Shown here: one piece after another, positions 1 through 8,107 of the stretch
Layout of the letters: the number at the start of each line of letters is the position of its first letter
Position numbering within the stretch: the stretch's first letter is position 1
DNA from: an uncultured Tateyamaria sp.
GTDB lineage: Bacteria > Pseudomonadota > Alphaproteobacteria > Rhodobacterales > Rhodobacteraceae
DNA: 64,000 nt
Reading direction: 5' to 3'
NCBI RefSeq assembly: GCF_947488715.1
Contig: NZ_CANLAG010000001.1
Coordinates: forward strand, 186,001 to 250,000
Notes under the pieces: model-generated
What the model was told of the DNA's origin: nothing
The model's input: the letters and a program-made list of their open reading frames with translations, nothing else
Database searches by the model: none
Position numbers and translations under genes: made by a program

Positions 1-252
1 ATGGCGGCGGTGCCGAATGATGTGACGCATCCGGCCTGCGCGGGGCGCGCCGATCAGGCGGCCGAGATCAACATCGCAGCGGCGCGATCGTTCAACCGTG
101 GCCTGCGGTCTGTCTATTTCGCGCTGACGGTTGCGGCGTGGCTGGCGGGACCGATCCCATTGATTGCGGCGACCGTGTTCACGCTGGCGGTGATCTGGCG
201 GCGGGAATTTGCGTCGCGGTCGCGCACGATCCTGCTGGGCACACAGTTGTGA
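1..252 (+). CDS. DUF599-family membrane protein, C-terminal part
   Basis: The frame is open from base 1, so the true start lies upstream and the ATG at base 1 is probably internal. The 83 visible residues carry the RAAEINIAAARSFNRGLR-like stretch (near residues 20-36) followed by two hydrophobic segments (about 39-50 and 52-66) and an REFASRSRTIL tail. This matches my memory of the C-terminus of DUF599 membrane proteins. The biochemical role of the family is unknown. It ends 35 bp before the next gene on the same strand. Confidence 0.75.
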   Translation: MAAVPNDVTHPACAGRADQAAEINIAAARSFNRGLRSVYFALTVAAWLAGPIPLIAATVFTLAVIWRREFASRSRTILLGTQL

Positions 253-287
253 TGGGACAGATGCCCGCGATGGGTTAGAACAGCGCC

Positions 288-638
288 ATGAACCGTCTGA
301 TCCCCCTGTTGCTGGCCGCCAGCCCTGCCTTTGCCGAAGAACCCGTGATCGAGGATGTCGCGGTCACCCGCACGGCGCCTGAAACCTATCGATTCAGCGT
401 CACGATCCGCCACCCGGACACCGGCTGGGATCACTATGCGGACGGCTGGCGTGTGCTGGACATGGATGGCAACGAGCTGGGTCTGCGTATGCTGTTTCAC
501 CCGCATGAGAACGAGCAGCCGTTTACCCGTAGTCTTGATGGTGTGCGTATTCCTGCGGGCACTGAACAAGTTCAGGTGCAGGCGCGCGATCTGCCTGCGG
601 GGTGGAACGCCGGCACCACGGTTGTGGATCTGCCCTGA
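288..638 (+). CDS. Small exported protein, function unknown
   Basis: The 116-residue product starts with a short signal peptide (MNRLIPLLLAASPAFA, likely cut after the second AFA alanine), so it should be periplasmic. The mature part is about 100 residues with mixed beta-rich character and contains an RFSVTIRHPDTGWDHYADGW stretch that resembles small conserved secreted proteins of Rhodobacterales. I cannot assign a function. It has no cysteine in the mature part and no lipobox. It converges on rlmH with only 21 bp between the stop codons. Confidence 0.7.
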   Translation: MNRLIPLLLAASPAFAEEPVIEDVAVTRTAPETYRFSVTIRHPDTGWDHYADGWRVLDMDGNELGLRMLFHPHENEQPFTRSLDGVRIPAGTEQVQVQARDLPAGWNAGTTVVDLP

Positions 639-659
639 GTCACACTTATGACTGCGCTG

Positions 660-1130
660 TCAGGTGCGGTGGTATGGACCACCGGCGAGGATGGATGCCG
701 CGCGGTAAAGCTGTTCGGCGAGCATCACACGCACCAGCATATGCGGCCAGACCATTGCGCCAAAGGACAGCAGATGTTGCGCCTCTGCGCGCAAGCCGGG
801 GTCGATGCCATCCGCACCACCGATGACAAAGGTCGCGTCGCTTTGACCCGCATCGCGCCAACCGGCCAATCGGCGGGCAAAGGCGGGGGACGGTTCGACC
901 GTCCCGCGTTCATCGAGGCAGCATAGAATGGACCCCTTTGGCACCGCGCGGCGCAGCAATTGCGCCTCGGCTGCCATGCCGCCGCCTTTGCGGTCGTCGA
1001 CCTGGATCACGGACAGGGGGCCAAGGCCCAAGGCCCGGCCCGTGCGGTCAAAACGGGTTGTGTAGTCGGAAACGAGGTCGGCCTCTGGACCGCCGCGCAG
1101 GCGGCCCATGGCACAGACATGCACACGCAT
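660..1130 (-). CDS. rlmH: 23S rRNA pseudouridine-1915 N3-methyltransferase
   Basis: The 156-residue protein is a SPOUT-class methyltransferase that methylates the pseudouridine at position 1915 in helix 69 of 23S rRNA, using S-adenosylmethionine, on assembled 70S ribosomes. Visible family features are the LDERG motif after CC (about residue 73), the FVIGGADGID loop (about 100-109) and the C-terminal MLVRVMLAEQLYRAASILAGGPYHR block, which forms the trefoil-knot cofactor site. Length is normal for the family. It follows rsfS by 9 bp on the same strand, the conserved rsfS-rlmH order of many bacteria. Confidence 0.96.
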   Translation of the reverse strand: MRVHVCAMGRLRGGPEADLVSDYTTRFDRTGRALGLGPLSVIQVDDRKGGGMAAEAQLLRRAVPKGSILCCLDERGTVEPSPAFARRLAGWRDAGQSDATFVIGGADGIDPGLRAEAQHLLSFGAMVWPHMLVRVMLAEQLYRAASILAGGPYHRT

Positions 1131-1139
1131 GGCGCAGGG

Positions 1140-1529
1140 TCAGTTGGTTGCCGCAGCGCCCGGCTGCCACATTTTCTCCAACTGGTAGAACTCGCGCACT
1201 TCGGGGCGGAACACGTGGACAATGATGTCACCCGTGTCGATCAGAACCCAATCGCCGGTTTCCTTGCCTTCGATCCGGGCGGTGCGACCAAATTCGTCCT
1301 TGAGGCGCTGCACCAGCTTTTCCGAGATCGCCGCGACCTGACGCGAAGAACGGCCCGAGCAGATGACCATGTGGTCACCAATCTCGGTCTTGCCACGCAG
1401 GTCGATCTGCACGACGTCTTCGGCCTTGTCATCGGAGAGGGAAGAAAGGACAGCCGCAAGGAGCAAATCGCTTGTGGCTTGCGTTTTGGCTGTGGCCATC
1501 ATGGCCGCGGCCCCATCAGCGGCGCGCAC
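1140..1529 (-). CDS. rsfS: Ribosomal silencing factor RsfS
   Basis: RsfS binds L14 (uL14) of the 50S subunit and blocks subunit joining in starvation. The core DDKAEDVVQIDLRGKTEIGD, the MVICSGRSSRQVAAISEKLV helix and the DWVLIDTGDIIVHVF strand are all diagnostic. The start is uncertain. The coordinates use a GTG with no clear Shine-Dalgarno. A strong AGGAGG at 1559-1564 lies 8 nt before an in-frame CTG at 1548-1550, and two tandem ATGs occur at 1497-1502. A short 18-codon frame beginning with ATG at 1553-1555 ends in a TGA that overlaps the first of those ATGs, so translational coupling is another option. Operon with rlmH. Confidence 0.93.
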   Translation of the reverse strand: MRAADGAAAMMATAKTQATSDLLLAAVLSSLSDDKAEDVVQIDLRGKTEIGDHMVICSGRSSRQVAAISEKLVQRLKDEFGRTARIEGKETGDWVLIDTGDIIVHVFRPEVREFYQLEKMWQPGAAATN

Positions 1530-1753
1530 CGCTTCTGCAGAGATTGACAGGACATCGTCCTCCTTTTCATCGCGCCGTCCACCATCCCCGGCGCTGGGAT
1601 CGCCCTATGGTAACAACGCGCTCGTGACATTTCAATGAAGCGGTGGCCGGAACAGGTGCCTTGCCGTCAGGTCGCTGAGGTTTTCAGCGGATCTGTGCGG
1701 TGGTGCCGTGTTGTCCAGTGTTTGGGCTTTTTGTTTCTTTTGGAATCAGATAT

Positions 1754-1768
1754 TATTGTTTTACGATA
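1754..1768. promoter_or_regulatory. Imperfect inverted repeat before the DUF2975 gene
   Basis: TATTGT-ttt-ACGATA is a 6-3-6 inverted repeat with one mismatch, in an AT-rich stretch about 30 bp upstream of the DUF2975 start. I infer it is an operator for the small helix-turn-helix protein encoded just downstream. No experiment in the sequence proves this. Confidence 0.4.
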
Positions 1769-1796
1769 AAGAATCACCCTGTAGGGAGAATTTAGA

Positions 1797-2330
1797 ATGA
1801 GTATGGACAGGTTGTCTCGCCGGGCGCGGTATCTTGCTTGGGTGACCACGGCGGTGATGGTTCTGTTGCCGCTGGGCACCGTTGTTTTCGTGGCAAGTGG
1901 CGGCGTGGATAGCGCCATGTTGCGCGCGCACTACGGTGTAGCGGTCATGCCAGAGGCGTTGCAGCCCGGTCCCACGCTGGTCTGGCTGGGGGTCGAGGCG
2001 GCGCGCATGGCGTTGTTGTTGTGGATCATGTGGTGTGTGCGGCGGTGGCTGGTTCTGTGCAGTGGCGATCAGGCGCTCAGCCCGCGGGCGGCGCAGTTTG
2101 TGGTGCGGGCAGGCACCGGGTTGATGGTCTTGGCATTGGCGCATGTGGCGGGCAACACCGTTATTGTTGGCGCGTTGACCTGGGACAATCCGGCGGGGCA
2201 ACGGGCCTTGTCCATCGGGTTCGGCAGTACGGAAATCCTGTTGGTTCTTGCCGGGTGTCTGGTGACGTTGTTCGGCTGGATCCAGTTCGAAGCTGCAAGG
2301 TTGCGCGCGGAAAACGAGGCCTTTGTATGA
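1797..2330 (+). CDS. DUF2975-family membrane protein
   Basis: The 177-residue protein has four predicted membrane segments (about residues 13-32, 60-80, 100-122 and 138-160), the usual layout of DUF2975. An SD-like GGGAGAA lies about 8 nt before the ATG. It is coupled by a 4-base ATGA overlap to a YozG-type helix-turn-helix gene. That two-gene pairing is typical for DUF2975 and suggests the membrane protein and the regulator act together, but the physiological role is unknown. It is divergent from rsfS across a 267-bp region. Confidence 0.8.
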   Translation: MSMDRLSRRARYLAWVTTAVMVLLPLGTVVFVASGGVDSAMLRAHYGVAVMPEALQPGPTLVWLGVEAARMALLLWIMWCVRRWLVLCSGDQALSPRAAQFVVRAGTGLMVLALAHVAGNTVIVGALTWDNPAGQRALSIGFGSTEILLVLAGCLVTLFGWIQFEAARLRAENEAFV

Positions 2331-2548
2331 GCGCCCGGATTGTCGTGCGTCTGGACGTGATGATGGCGCGTCGCAAGATCCGGGGGCGCGATCTGGCGGC
2401 GCGGATCGGCATCACGGAGCAGAACCTGAGCCTGTTGAAATCGGGCAAGGTCAAGGGCGTCCGGTTCGAGACATTGGCGCGGTTGTGCGATGCGTTGGAG
2501 TGTCAGCCCGGTGACCTGTTGGAGGCCGAGGGATCGGATTTGGCTTGA
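2327..2548 (+). CDS. YozG/Xre-family small DNA-binding protein
   Basis: The 73-residue protein is a single helix-turn-helix domain: RLDVMMARRKIRGRDLAARIGITEQNLSLLKSGKVKGVRF matches the small YozG-like transcriptional regulators. The start is set by the ATG that overlaps the upstream stop codon (ATGA), so translation should be coupled to the DUF2975 gene. It probably represses its own operon, perhaps through the inverted repeat at 1754-1768. The target and signal are not known. Confidence 0.87.
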   Translation: MSARIVVRLDVMMARRKIRGRDLAARIGITEQNLSLLKSGKVKGVRFETLARLCDALECQPGDLLEAEGSDLA

Positions 2549-2560
2549 GCCACCGCTCGG

Positions 2561-3226
2561 TCAGTTCAGCGTGTCGGCAAAGGCGATGAACGACGCGCCG
2601 TCAATGGCGGGCCCGTGTCCAAAGGCCACGCGGCGTGGCGACAGGGCGGCCAGTTTGCGCACGCTGCTGCGCACATGCGCCATATCCCAAGACACATGCG
2701 CAAAGGGTAGGTGCAGGCCCGGTCGCGTGGTCAACAGGTTCATGCCCAGTGCCGCATCCCCTGCCACCAACAGCCCATCCGACGCCCGCCAAAGCGAGAT
2801 ATGGCCCGCCGTATGGCCGGGCGTTTCGATGACTTCGAATCCGCCAACCATGTCACCCTGGGCCAGCGTGCGCGTCACCGGATAGGACGCACCGGCGAGG
2901 AACCGTTGCTGAAACCGCGCGGTCAGGGATCGCGGGTTGTCAAAGGAGGACAGCACGTCGCCGGTTTCAATGGCTGCACGTTCTGTTGCATGACACCAGA
3001 CTGGCAGATTGAGCGCCTGCGCCACCGCCGCTGTTGCGCCTTGATGGTCCGCATGGGCATGTGTCACGACATGGGCGCCCACGGCCTTGCCCGTCAGTGC
3101 AGACAGCAGTTTGCCACGGCAAAACGGCAACCCAGCGTCAACCAGAACATCGCCCAGCAGAAAGCAGTTCAATGCCTGCCGTGGCAGCACCGGGATTTGC
3201 CAGGCATTTTCCCCCAGTTGGATCAT
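2561..3226 (-). CDS. MBL-fold metallo-hydrolase
   Basis: The 221-residue cytoplasmic hydrolase has the metal-binding motif THAHADHQG (about residues 54-62), a PGHTAGH motif, a GDAAL aspartate and a C-terminal FGHGPAI histidine, so both zinc sites look intact. The ATG at 3226 overlaps the stop codon of the mscS gene (ATGA), which fixes the start. A longer frame upstream lies inside mscS and is rejected. The substrate cannot be read from sequence. Glyoxalase-II-like thioester hydrolysis or lactonase activity are both possible for this fold. Confidence 0.88.
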   Translation of the reverse strand: MIQLGENAWQIPVLPRQALNCFLLGDVLVDAGLPFCRGKLLSALTGKAVGAHVVTHAHADHQGATAAVAQALNLPVWCHATERAAIETGDVLSSFDNPRSLTARFQQRFLAGASYPVTRTLAQGDMVGGFEVIETPGHTAGHISLWRASDGLLVAGDAALGMNLLTTRPGLHLPFAHVSWDMAHVRSSVRKLAALSPRRVAFGHGPAIDGASFIAFADTLN

Positions 3227-4620
3227 GCGTCGTCGTCCCCCAGCATCCGCACTTCCCGCTGTGGGAAGGGGATGGAAATGTTGTGTTCCTTGAACGTGTC
3301 CCACAGCGCGAGGAACACGTTACCACGGATGTTGGTCAGACCGCCGGTCGGGTCGGTGATCCAGAACCGCAGGATGTAATCGACCGAACTGTCGCCAAAG
3401 CCGACGATATGGCAGACGGGCGGGCGGCTGGACAGGACACGTTCCACGCCCTTGGCGGCCTCAATCGCCAGTTTGCGCACCTGATGCGGGTCGCAGCCGT
3501 AGGACGTGCCAAAGTGGATATCGAGCCGCACGAACTGGTCCGAGTGGGACCAGTTGACCACCTGGCTGGTGATCAGGTCCTCGTTCGGGATCAGGTATTC
3601 CTTGCCATCGCGTGTGACAACCGAGGCATAGCGCGCGCCCAGCGTCTGGATCCAGCCAAAGGTTTCGCCAAGACTGATGACGTCGCCGGGTTTGATCGAC
3701 TTGTCCAGCAGGATGATGACGCCGGAGACGAGGTTGGACACGACCTTTTGCAGGCCAAAGCCCAGGCCCACGCCGATGGCGCCCGACAGCACGGCAAGCC
3801 CGGTGAGGTCGATGCCCAGCGATCGCACGCCCACATAAAAGGCGATGGCATAGAAGACGATCTGCACGACCTTGACGATCAGCACCCGCATCGAGGGCGA
3901 GATGTCTTCGTTGGACTGAATGCGTGACGAAGTGGTTGTGGTCACGAACCGCGCCAGCGCCAGCAGCACACCGATCACGACAACGCCCTGCACCACCAGC
4001 AACAGCGACAGGCGCATGTCCCCGATGCTTAGCGCGGCGGCATCGAGGATTTCGGCGGTTTGATCGACGATGCCCAGCACATAGAGCGTCACATAGGCCC
4101 ATGCCCCCAACCGCACGACCCGGCGCAGGAACACCGACCGGATCAGCCGCGTGGCAAAGACAACCGCGAGCCATGCAATAGCCAGTGTTGCGACCAAGCC
4201 AAGGATATAGGACCGGGACGGCCAGGTCATTTCGCGCATGATCAGCACGACGACCCACAACAGAAGCACAAAGAAGATCGCGCGCAGGCGCTGGTGCACG
4301 ACCACCAGTACGCGCATCCGCCACTTGGGCCACCCTTCGCGCGTGCCCATCCATGCACGGATACGGGGGCCGAGCCATTGGCGCAGGCAATGTGCAATGA
4401 CAAAGACCGCAACGACAATCAGCACCTGATAGCCGACCCACGGACGCAGCAGCCCTTCGACAAAGGTTTGCGCCTCGTTCAGCAGGGTCTGGCCCAGTGT
4501 CAGAACGGTTTCGGACAGCGTCTCGCCATTGTCTGTCTGGCCGTCGATGGCCGCTTCGGCGGCCGAATTGAGGGCATCGGCGATCCCGTTGGTGCCGGGC
4601 TGCGTCGTGTGACTGCTCAT
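3223..4620 (-). CDS. MscS-family mechanosensitive ion channel
   Basis: The 465-residue inner-membrane protein has four or five N-terminal membrane helices, then the pore helix and beta domain typical of MscS: GLAVLSGAIGVGLGFGLQKVVSNLVSGVIILLD is the TM3/pore region, and KPGDVISLG...YLIPNEDLITSQVVNWSHSD is the middle beta domain. It releases small solutes on hypo-osmotic shock. The ATG at 4620 is preceded by AAGGAG with 6-nt spacing, so the longer upstream frame is not used. It is longer than E. coli MscS (286 aa) because of extra N-terminal helices. It is coupled to the downstream metallo-hydrolase by an ATGA overlap. Confidence 0.93.
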   Translation of the reverse strand: MSSHTTQPGTNGIADALNSAAEAAIDGQTDNGETLSETVLTLGQTLLNEAQTFVEGLLRPWVGYQVLIVVAVFVIAHCLRQWLGPRIRAWMGTREGWPKWRMRVLVVVHQRLRAIFFVLLLWVVVLIMREMTWPSRSYILGLVATLAIAWLAVVFATRLIRSVFLRRVVRLGAWAYVTLYVLGIVDQTAEILDAAALSIGDMRLSLLLVVQGVVVIGVLLALARFVTTTTSSRIQSNEDISPSMRVLIVKVVQIVFYAIAFYVGVRSLGIDLTGLAVLSGAIGVGLGFGLQKVVSNLVSGVIILLDKSIKPGDVISLGETFGWIQTLGARYASVVTRDGKEYLIPNEDLITSQVVNWSHSDQFVRLDIHFGTSYGCDPHQVRKLAIEAAKGVERVLSSRPPVCHIVGFGDSSVDYILRFWITDPTGGLTNIRGNVFLALWDTFKEHNISIPFPQREVRMLGDDDA

Positions 4621-4875
4621 TCCTGCTCCTTGTTGGCGCACAGCATGCACGTCCACGCCCGCACGATCAATGCACGAAGACGGTTGGCTTGCTTGATCGG
4701 CTGGGGGAATCCGTCTAAAGCCTTGGCTCATGACCCGCCTCTTTGACATGGATGACCGTGCGCGCTTGCGCGAACGCTTTTACGGGGCGACACACACGGT
4801 GCTCGCCCGCCTATAGGCGCGCGCCCGAAGCCATCCAGTCAAACACCGCCAGTTCAGAAAAGGGAGAGGACCATC

Positions 4876-6279
4876 ATGTCCCCCAAAACGCTTTATGACA
4901 AAATCTGGGACGCGCATGTGGCCCACGAAGCCGAAGACGGCACGTGCCTGCTTTATATCGACCGCCACCTCGTCCATGAGGTGACCAGCCCGCAGGCCTT
5001 TGAGGGGCTGCGCATGGCAGGCCGCCCGGTGCACGCGCCGGACAAGACCATTGCCGTGCCAGACCACAACGTGCCAACCACGCTGGACCGCGCCAACGCC
5101 GCAACGATGACCGAGGACAGCCGGGTGCAGGTTGCGGCCCTCGACAAGAACGCCAAGGATTTCGGCATCCACTATTACCCGGTGTCGGATATCCGCCAGG
5201 GCATCGTGCACATCGTCGGCCCTGAACAAGGTTGGACCCTGCCCGGTATGACCGTGGTTTGTGGCGACAGCCACACGGCGACCCATGGTGCCTTTGGCGC
5301 GCTGGCGCACGGCATCGGCACGTCCGAGGTCGAACACGTGCTGGCCACGCAGACGCTGATCCAGAAGAAATCCAAGAACATGAAGGTCGAGATCACGGGC
5401 AAGCTGCGCCCCGGTGTGACGGCCAAAGACATCACACTGTCGGTCATCGGCAAAACCGGCACCGCCGGTGGCACAGGTTACGTCATCGAGTATTGCGGTG
5501 AGGCGATCCGCGATCTGTCCATGGAAGGGCGCATGACCGTCTGCAACATGGCAATCGAGGGCGGTGCGCGCGCAGGCCTGATCGCGCCGGACGAAAAGAC
5601 GTTTGAGTACTGCAAAGGCCGCCCGCACGCGCCCAAAGGTGCTCAGTGGGAAGCTGCCGAAGCGTGGTGGAAAACACTGTACTCCGATGATGACGCGCAT
5701 TGGGATGAGGTGATCACCATCGTGGGCGAAGACATTGCACCGGTCGTGACATGGGGCACATCGCCAGAGGATGTTCTGCCGATCACCGCGACAGTGCCGT
5801 CGGCAGATGATTTCGAAGGTGGCAAAGTTGGCGCGGCGCAACGCTCGCTCGACTATATGGGCCTGACCCCCGGCACACCGCTGTCGGATATCGAGATCGA
5901 CACAGTGTTCATCGGCTCCTGCACCAATGGCCGGATCGAAGACCTGCGCGCCGCGGCTGAGGTTCTGAAGGGCAAGAAGATCAAGGTCAAGCGGGCCATG
6001 GTTGTTCCCGGATCGGGCCTTGTCCGTGCGCAGGCCGAAGAAGAAGGCCTGGCGGATATCTTCAAGGAGGCCGGGTTCGAATGGCGCCTTGCGGGCTGTT
6101 CGATGTGCCTTGCGATGAACCCCGACCAGCTGAGCGAGGGTGAGCGTTGCGCGTCCACGTCGAACCGGAACTTTGAGGGACGCCAAGGCTACAAGGGCCG
6201 TACGCACCTCGTATCACCCGGCATGGCAGCAGCAGCGGCGATCACCGGCAAGCTGACGGATGTACGTGAGCTGATGTAA
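4876..6279 (+). CDS. leuC: 3-isopropylmalate dehydratase, large subunit
   Basis: LeuC with LeuD isomerises 2-isopropylmalate to 3-isopropylmalate in leucine synthesis. The 467-residue length is normal for the bacterial LeuC type. The [4Fe-4S] ligands are present: Cys in SCTNGR (about residue 347) and the two cysteines of GCSMC (about 407-410). The aconitase-type [21 protein letters not shown] motif is also visible. AGGGAGAGGA precedes the ATG. A small unassigned 28-codon frame lies upstream at 4730-4816. The leuD partner follows after a hairpin-rich spacer. Confidence 0.98.
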   Translation: MSPKTLYDKIWDAHVAHEAEDGTCLLYIDRHLVHEVTSPQAFEGLRMAGRPVHAPDKTIAVPDHNVPTTLDRANAATMTEDSRVQVAALDKNAKDFGIHYYPVSDIRQGIVHIVGPEQGWTLPGMTVVCGDSHTATHGAFGALAHGIGTSEVEHVLATQTLIQKKSKNMKVEITGKLRPGVTAKDITLSVIGKTGTAGGTGYVIEYCGEAIRDLSMEGRMTVCNMAIEGGARAGLIAPDEKTFEYCKGRPHAPKGAQWEAAEAWWKTLYSDDDAHWDEVITIVGEDIAPVVTWGTSPEDVLPITATVPSADDFEGGKVGAAQRSLDYMGLTPGTPLSDIEIDTVFIGSCTNGRIEDLRAAAEVLKGKKIKVKRAMVVPGSGLVRAQAEEEGLADIFKEAGFEWRLAGCSMCLAMNPDQLSEGERCASTSNRNFEGRQGYKGRTHLVSPGMAAAAAITGKLTDVRELM

Positions 6280-6286
6280 TGCCAAA

Positions 6287-6345
6287 GGTGCGCAGTGAAT
6301 GCGCACCCTACACCCGATGCGTGGGGTGTGCCCTCTGGGCGCACC
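6287..6345. repeat. Intergenic palindrome cluster between leuC and leuD (REP-like)
   Basis: Three hairpins lie in tandem. GGTGCGCA/TGCGCACC spans 6287-6307 (8-bp stem, 5-nt loop). ACACCC/GGGTGT spans 6310-6329. GGTGTGCCC/GGGCGCACC spans 6325-6345 with one wobble pair. The GGTGCGC arm recurs in the spacer at 22096-22155, so this looks like a dispersed palindromic element. In this position it may stabilise the leuC message or set the leuC:leuD ratio. Confidence 0.65.
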
Positions 6346-6370
6346 ACCCCGCGGGAAAAGGATAGATGTA

Positions 6371-6976
6371 ATGGACAAATTCACCACACTCACCGGGATC
6401 GCGGCGCCGATGCCGTTGGTCAATATCGACACCGATATGATCATCCCGAAGCAATTCCTGAAAACGATCAAACGGTCGGGACTGGGCGCGAACCTCTTTG
6501 ACGAGATGCGCTTTGATCGGCAGGGCAACGAGGTTCCGGACTTCGTTCTGAACCAAGAGGCGTATCGCAGTGCCGAGATCCTCGTGGCGGGCGACAACTT
6601 TGGCTGTGGGTCCAGTCGCGAACACGCGCCCTGGGCGATCAAGGATTTCGGTATCCGCTGCGTGATATCGACCAGCTTTGCCGACATCTTCTATAACAAC
6701 TGCTTCAAGAACGGCATTCTGCCCATCGCCCTGCCCAAAGAGGTGGTCGATGTGCTGATGACAGACGCAGAAAAGGGCGCAAACGCCCGGATGACCGTCG
6801 ATCTGGAAAGCCAGACGGTGACCACATCCGATGGCGAGGTCTTCTCCTTCGAGGTGGACGCATTCAAAAAGCACTGCCTGCTTGAGGGTTTGGACGACAT
6901 TGGCCTGACCATGGCCAAGGCCGACAGCATCAAGAGCTTTGAAGCACAGGCCGCGCAGGCGCGCCCTTGGGTCTGA
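6371..6976 (+). CDS. leuD: 3-isopropylmalate dehydratase, small subunit
   Basis: The 201-residue small subunit supplies the swivelling domain of isopropylmalate isomerase. Family signatures are [19 protein letters not shown] near the N-terminus (about 13-31) and [20 protein letters not shown] (about 76-95). The ATG at 6371 is chosen because the protein then starts MDKFTTLTG, the usual start, with AAAAGGA upstream. An earlier in-frame ATG at 6299 lies in the palindrome cluster. A strong terminator follows at 7029. Confidence 0.97.
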   Translation: MDKFTTLTGIAAPMPLVNIDTDMIIPKQFLKTIKRSGLGANLFDEMRFDRQGNEVPDFVLNQEAYRSAEILVAGDNFGCGSSREHAPWAIKDFGIRCVISTSFADIFYNNCFKNGILPIALPKEVVDVLMTDAEKGANARMTVDLESQTVTTSDGEVFSFEVDAFKKHCLLEGLDDIGLTMAKADSIKSFEAQAAQARPWV

Positions 6977-7028
6977 TCTGATCCACCCCAACTTGTGGTG
7001 GAAAAACAGGCAGCCGATATGAAGCATT

Positions 7029-7066
7029 CCGGGCCCAAACACTACATGTTGGGCCCGGCCTTATTC
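7029..7066 (+). terminator. Rho-independent terminator after leuD
   Basis: CCGGGCCCAA and TTGGGCCCGG form a perfect 10-bp stem around a 10-nt loop, followed by a short T-rich run (CCTTATT). It lies about 50 bp after the leuD stop. It should separate leuCD from the next genes. The remaining roughly 200 bp to the membrane-protein gene at 7271 shows no gene that I recognise. Confidence 0.75.
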
Positions 7067-7270
7067 CCGCCTTGGAAATGATGCACAAAGGCACCACACG
7101 CTCCCTCAAAATGTCCCAGGTCTTACGTTTGATTAACCAAGAGGCTTGAGACCCCGGACCAATCAAGGCAACATTGTGTCGTAAATGAGGCACCTGCCAA
7201 ACCCGGTGGGATCAAGTTGGAACAAGTCGCGGCAACGTATCGTGGCTGGCCAGTTTGAAGGGATCGAGAC

Positions 7271-8107
7271 GTGATAGCACGACTGTCAGGCGCAGCGATG
7301 CGCGGATTTTTGGTGGCATTGATGATTGCCACACCTGCACTCGTGGTGCCGGGTGTTACGATTGATTCATCGCAAGCGACTGTTTTGATTGCACTTCTTG
7401 CGGCTTTCCTGACCTTTGTCGAATACAACTCATCCAGCCCCAGCATCGTTGAATTCCGCGACGCGGCCCCGTTCAACCGCCTGCGGTTCGTGGCGCTGTT
7501 CCTGACGGTCTTTGTCCTCAGCGTGATCTGCAAGGGCAAGACGGACCCCACATTGCTGACCGGCGCGCTGAGTTCGATCGGGACGATCATCGGAAACAGC
7601 ATCGACTTTCCATTCTCGCCGGTGCGTCTGGTGGTGCTGATGTTGCCCGCCGATGCAGAGGCCGAGATCGTGGACTCCGTACGTATCGCGGCGGGTCTGG
7701 CCTATCTCGTATCGCTCACTGCGATGGCTGCGTTCCTGTTTCTGGTGCGTGTGCTGGGGTGGCCGTCGCGTTCGGGTGCGTTCAACGTATGGGTGAACCT
7801 GCCGCTGTTCGACCCGACTGCGGGTGGCGATGTGCTGCACCGCTTGAACCGCGATGCGCGGATCAATATCGCGCTTGGCTTCCTGCTGCCCTTCCTTATC
7901 CCCGCGGTGGTCAAGATGGCGGCAGACCTGCTAAACCCAATCACGCTTGAGAACCCGCAAACCCTGATCTGGACGATGAGCGCATGGGCCTTCCTTCCTG
8001 CCAGCATGATCATGCGCGGTATTGCGATGCAGCGGATCGCCGAGATGATCCGCGACCAGCGCAAGCGCGCCTATGCCAACGCCGAGGGCGACCTGCAGCT
8101 CGCCTGA
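7271..8107 (+). CDS. Multi-pass membrane protein, function unknown
   Basis: The 278-residue protein has about six hydrophobic segments (roughly residues 8-26, 36-50, 71-84, 137-158, 195-212 and 231-250) with charged loops between them. I recognise no catalytic motif or transporter signature. It sits between leuD and leuB and overlaps the EEP-family gene by 4 bases, so the two are probably co-translated. The ATG or GTG start is uncertain. The coordinates use the GTG at 7271, preceded by AAGGGATCGAGAC. Confidence 0.65.
   Translation: MIARLSGAAMRGFLVALMIATPALVVPGVTIDSSQATVLIALLAAFLTFVEYNSSSPSIVEFRDAAPFNRLRFVALFLTVFVLSVICKGKTDPTLLTGALSSIGTIIGNSIDFPFSPVRLVVLMLPADAEAEIVDSVRIAAGLAYLVSLTAMAAFLFLVRVLGWPSRSGAFNVWVNLPLFDPTAGGDVLHRLNRDARINIALGFLLPFLIPAVVKMAADLLNPITLENPQTLIWTMSAWAFLPASMIMRGIAMQRIAEMIRDQRKRAYANAEGDLQLA

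Noticed and set aside
3034-3927. A 297-codon plus-strand frame opposite the MBL and mscS genes
   Set aside because: No family match. It covers the conserved motifs of two genes on the other strand.
4780-6207. A 475-codon frame antisense to leuC
   Set aside because: leuC is certain from its cluster-binding motifs, and the opposite frame is a GC-driven shadow.
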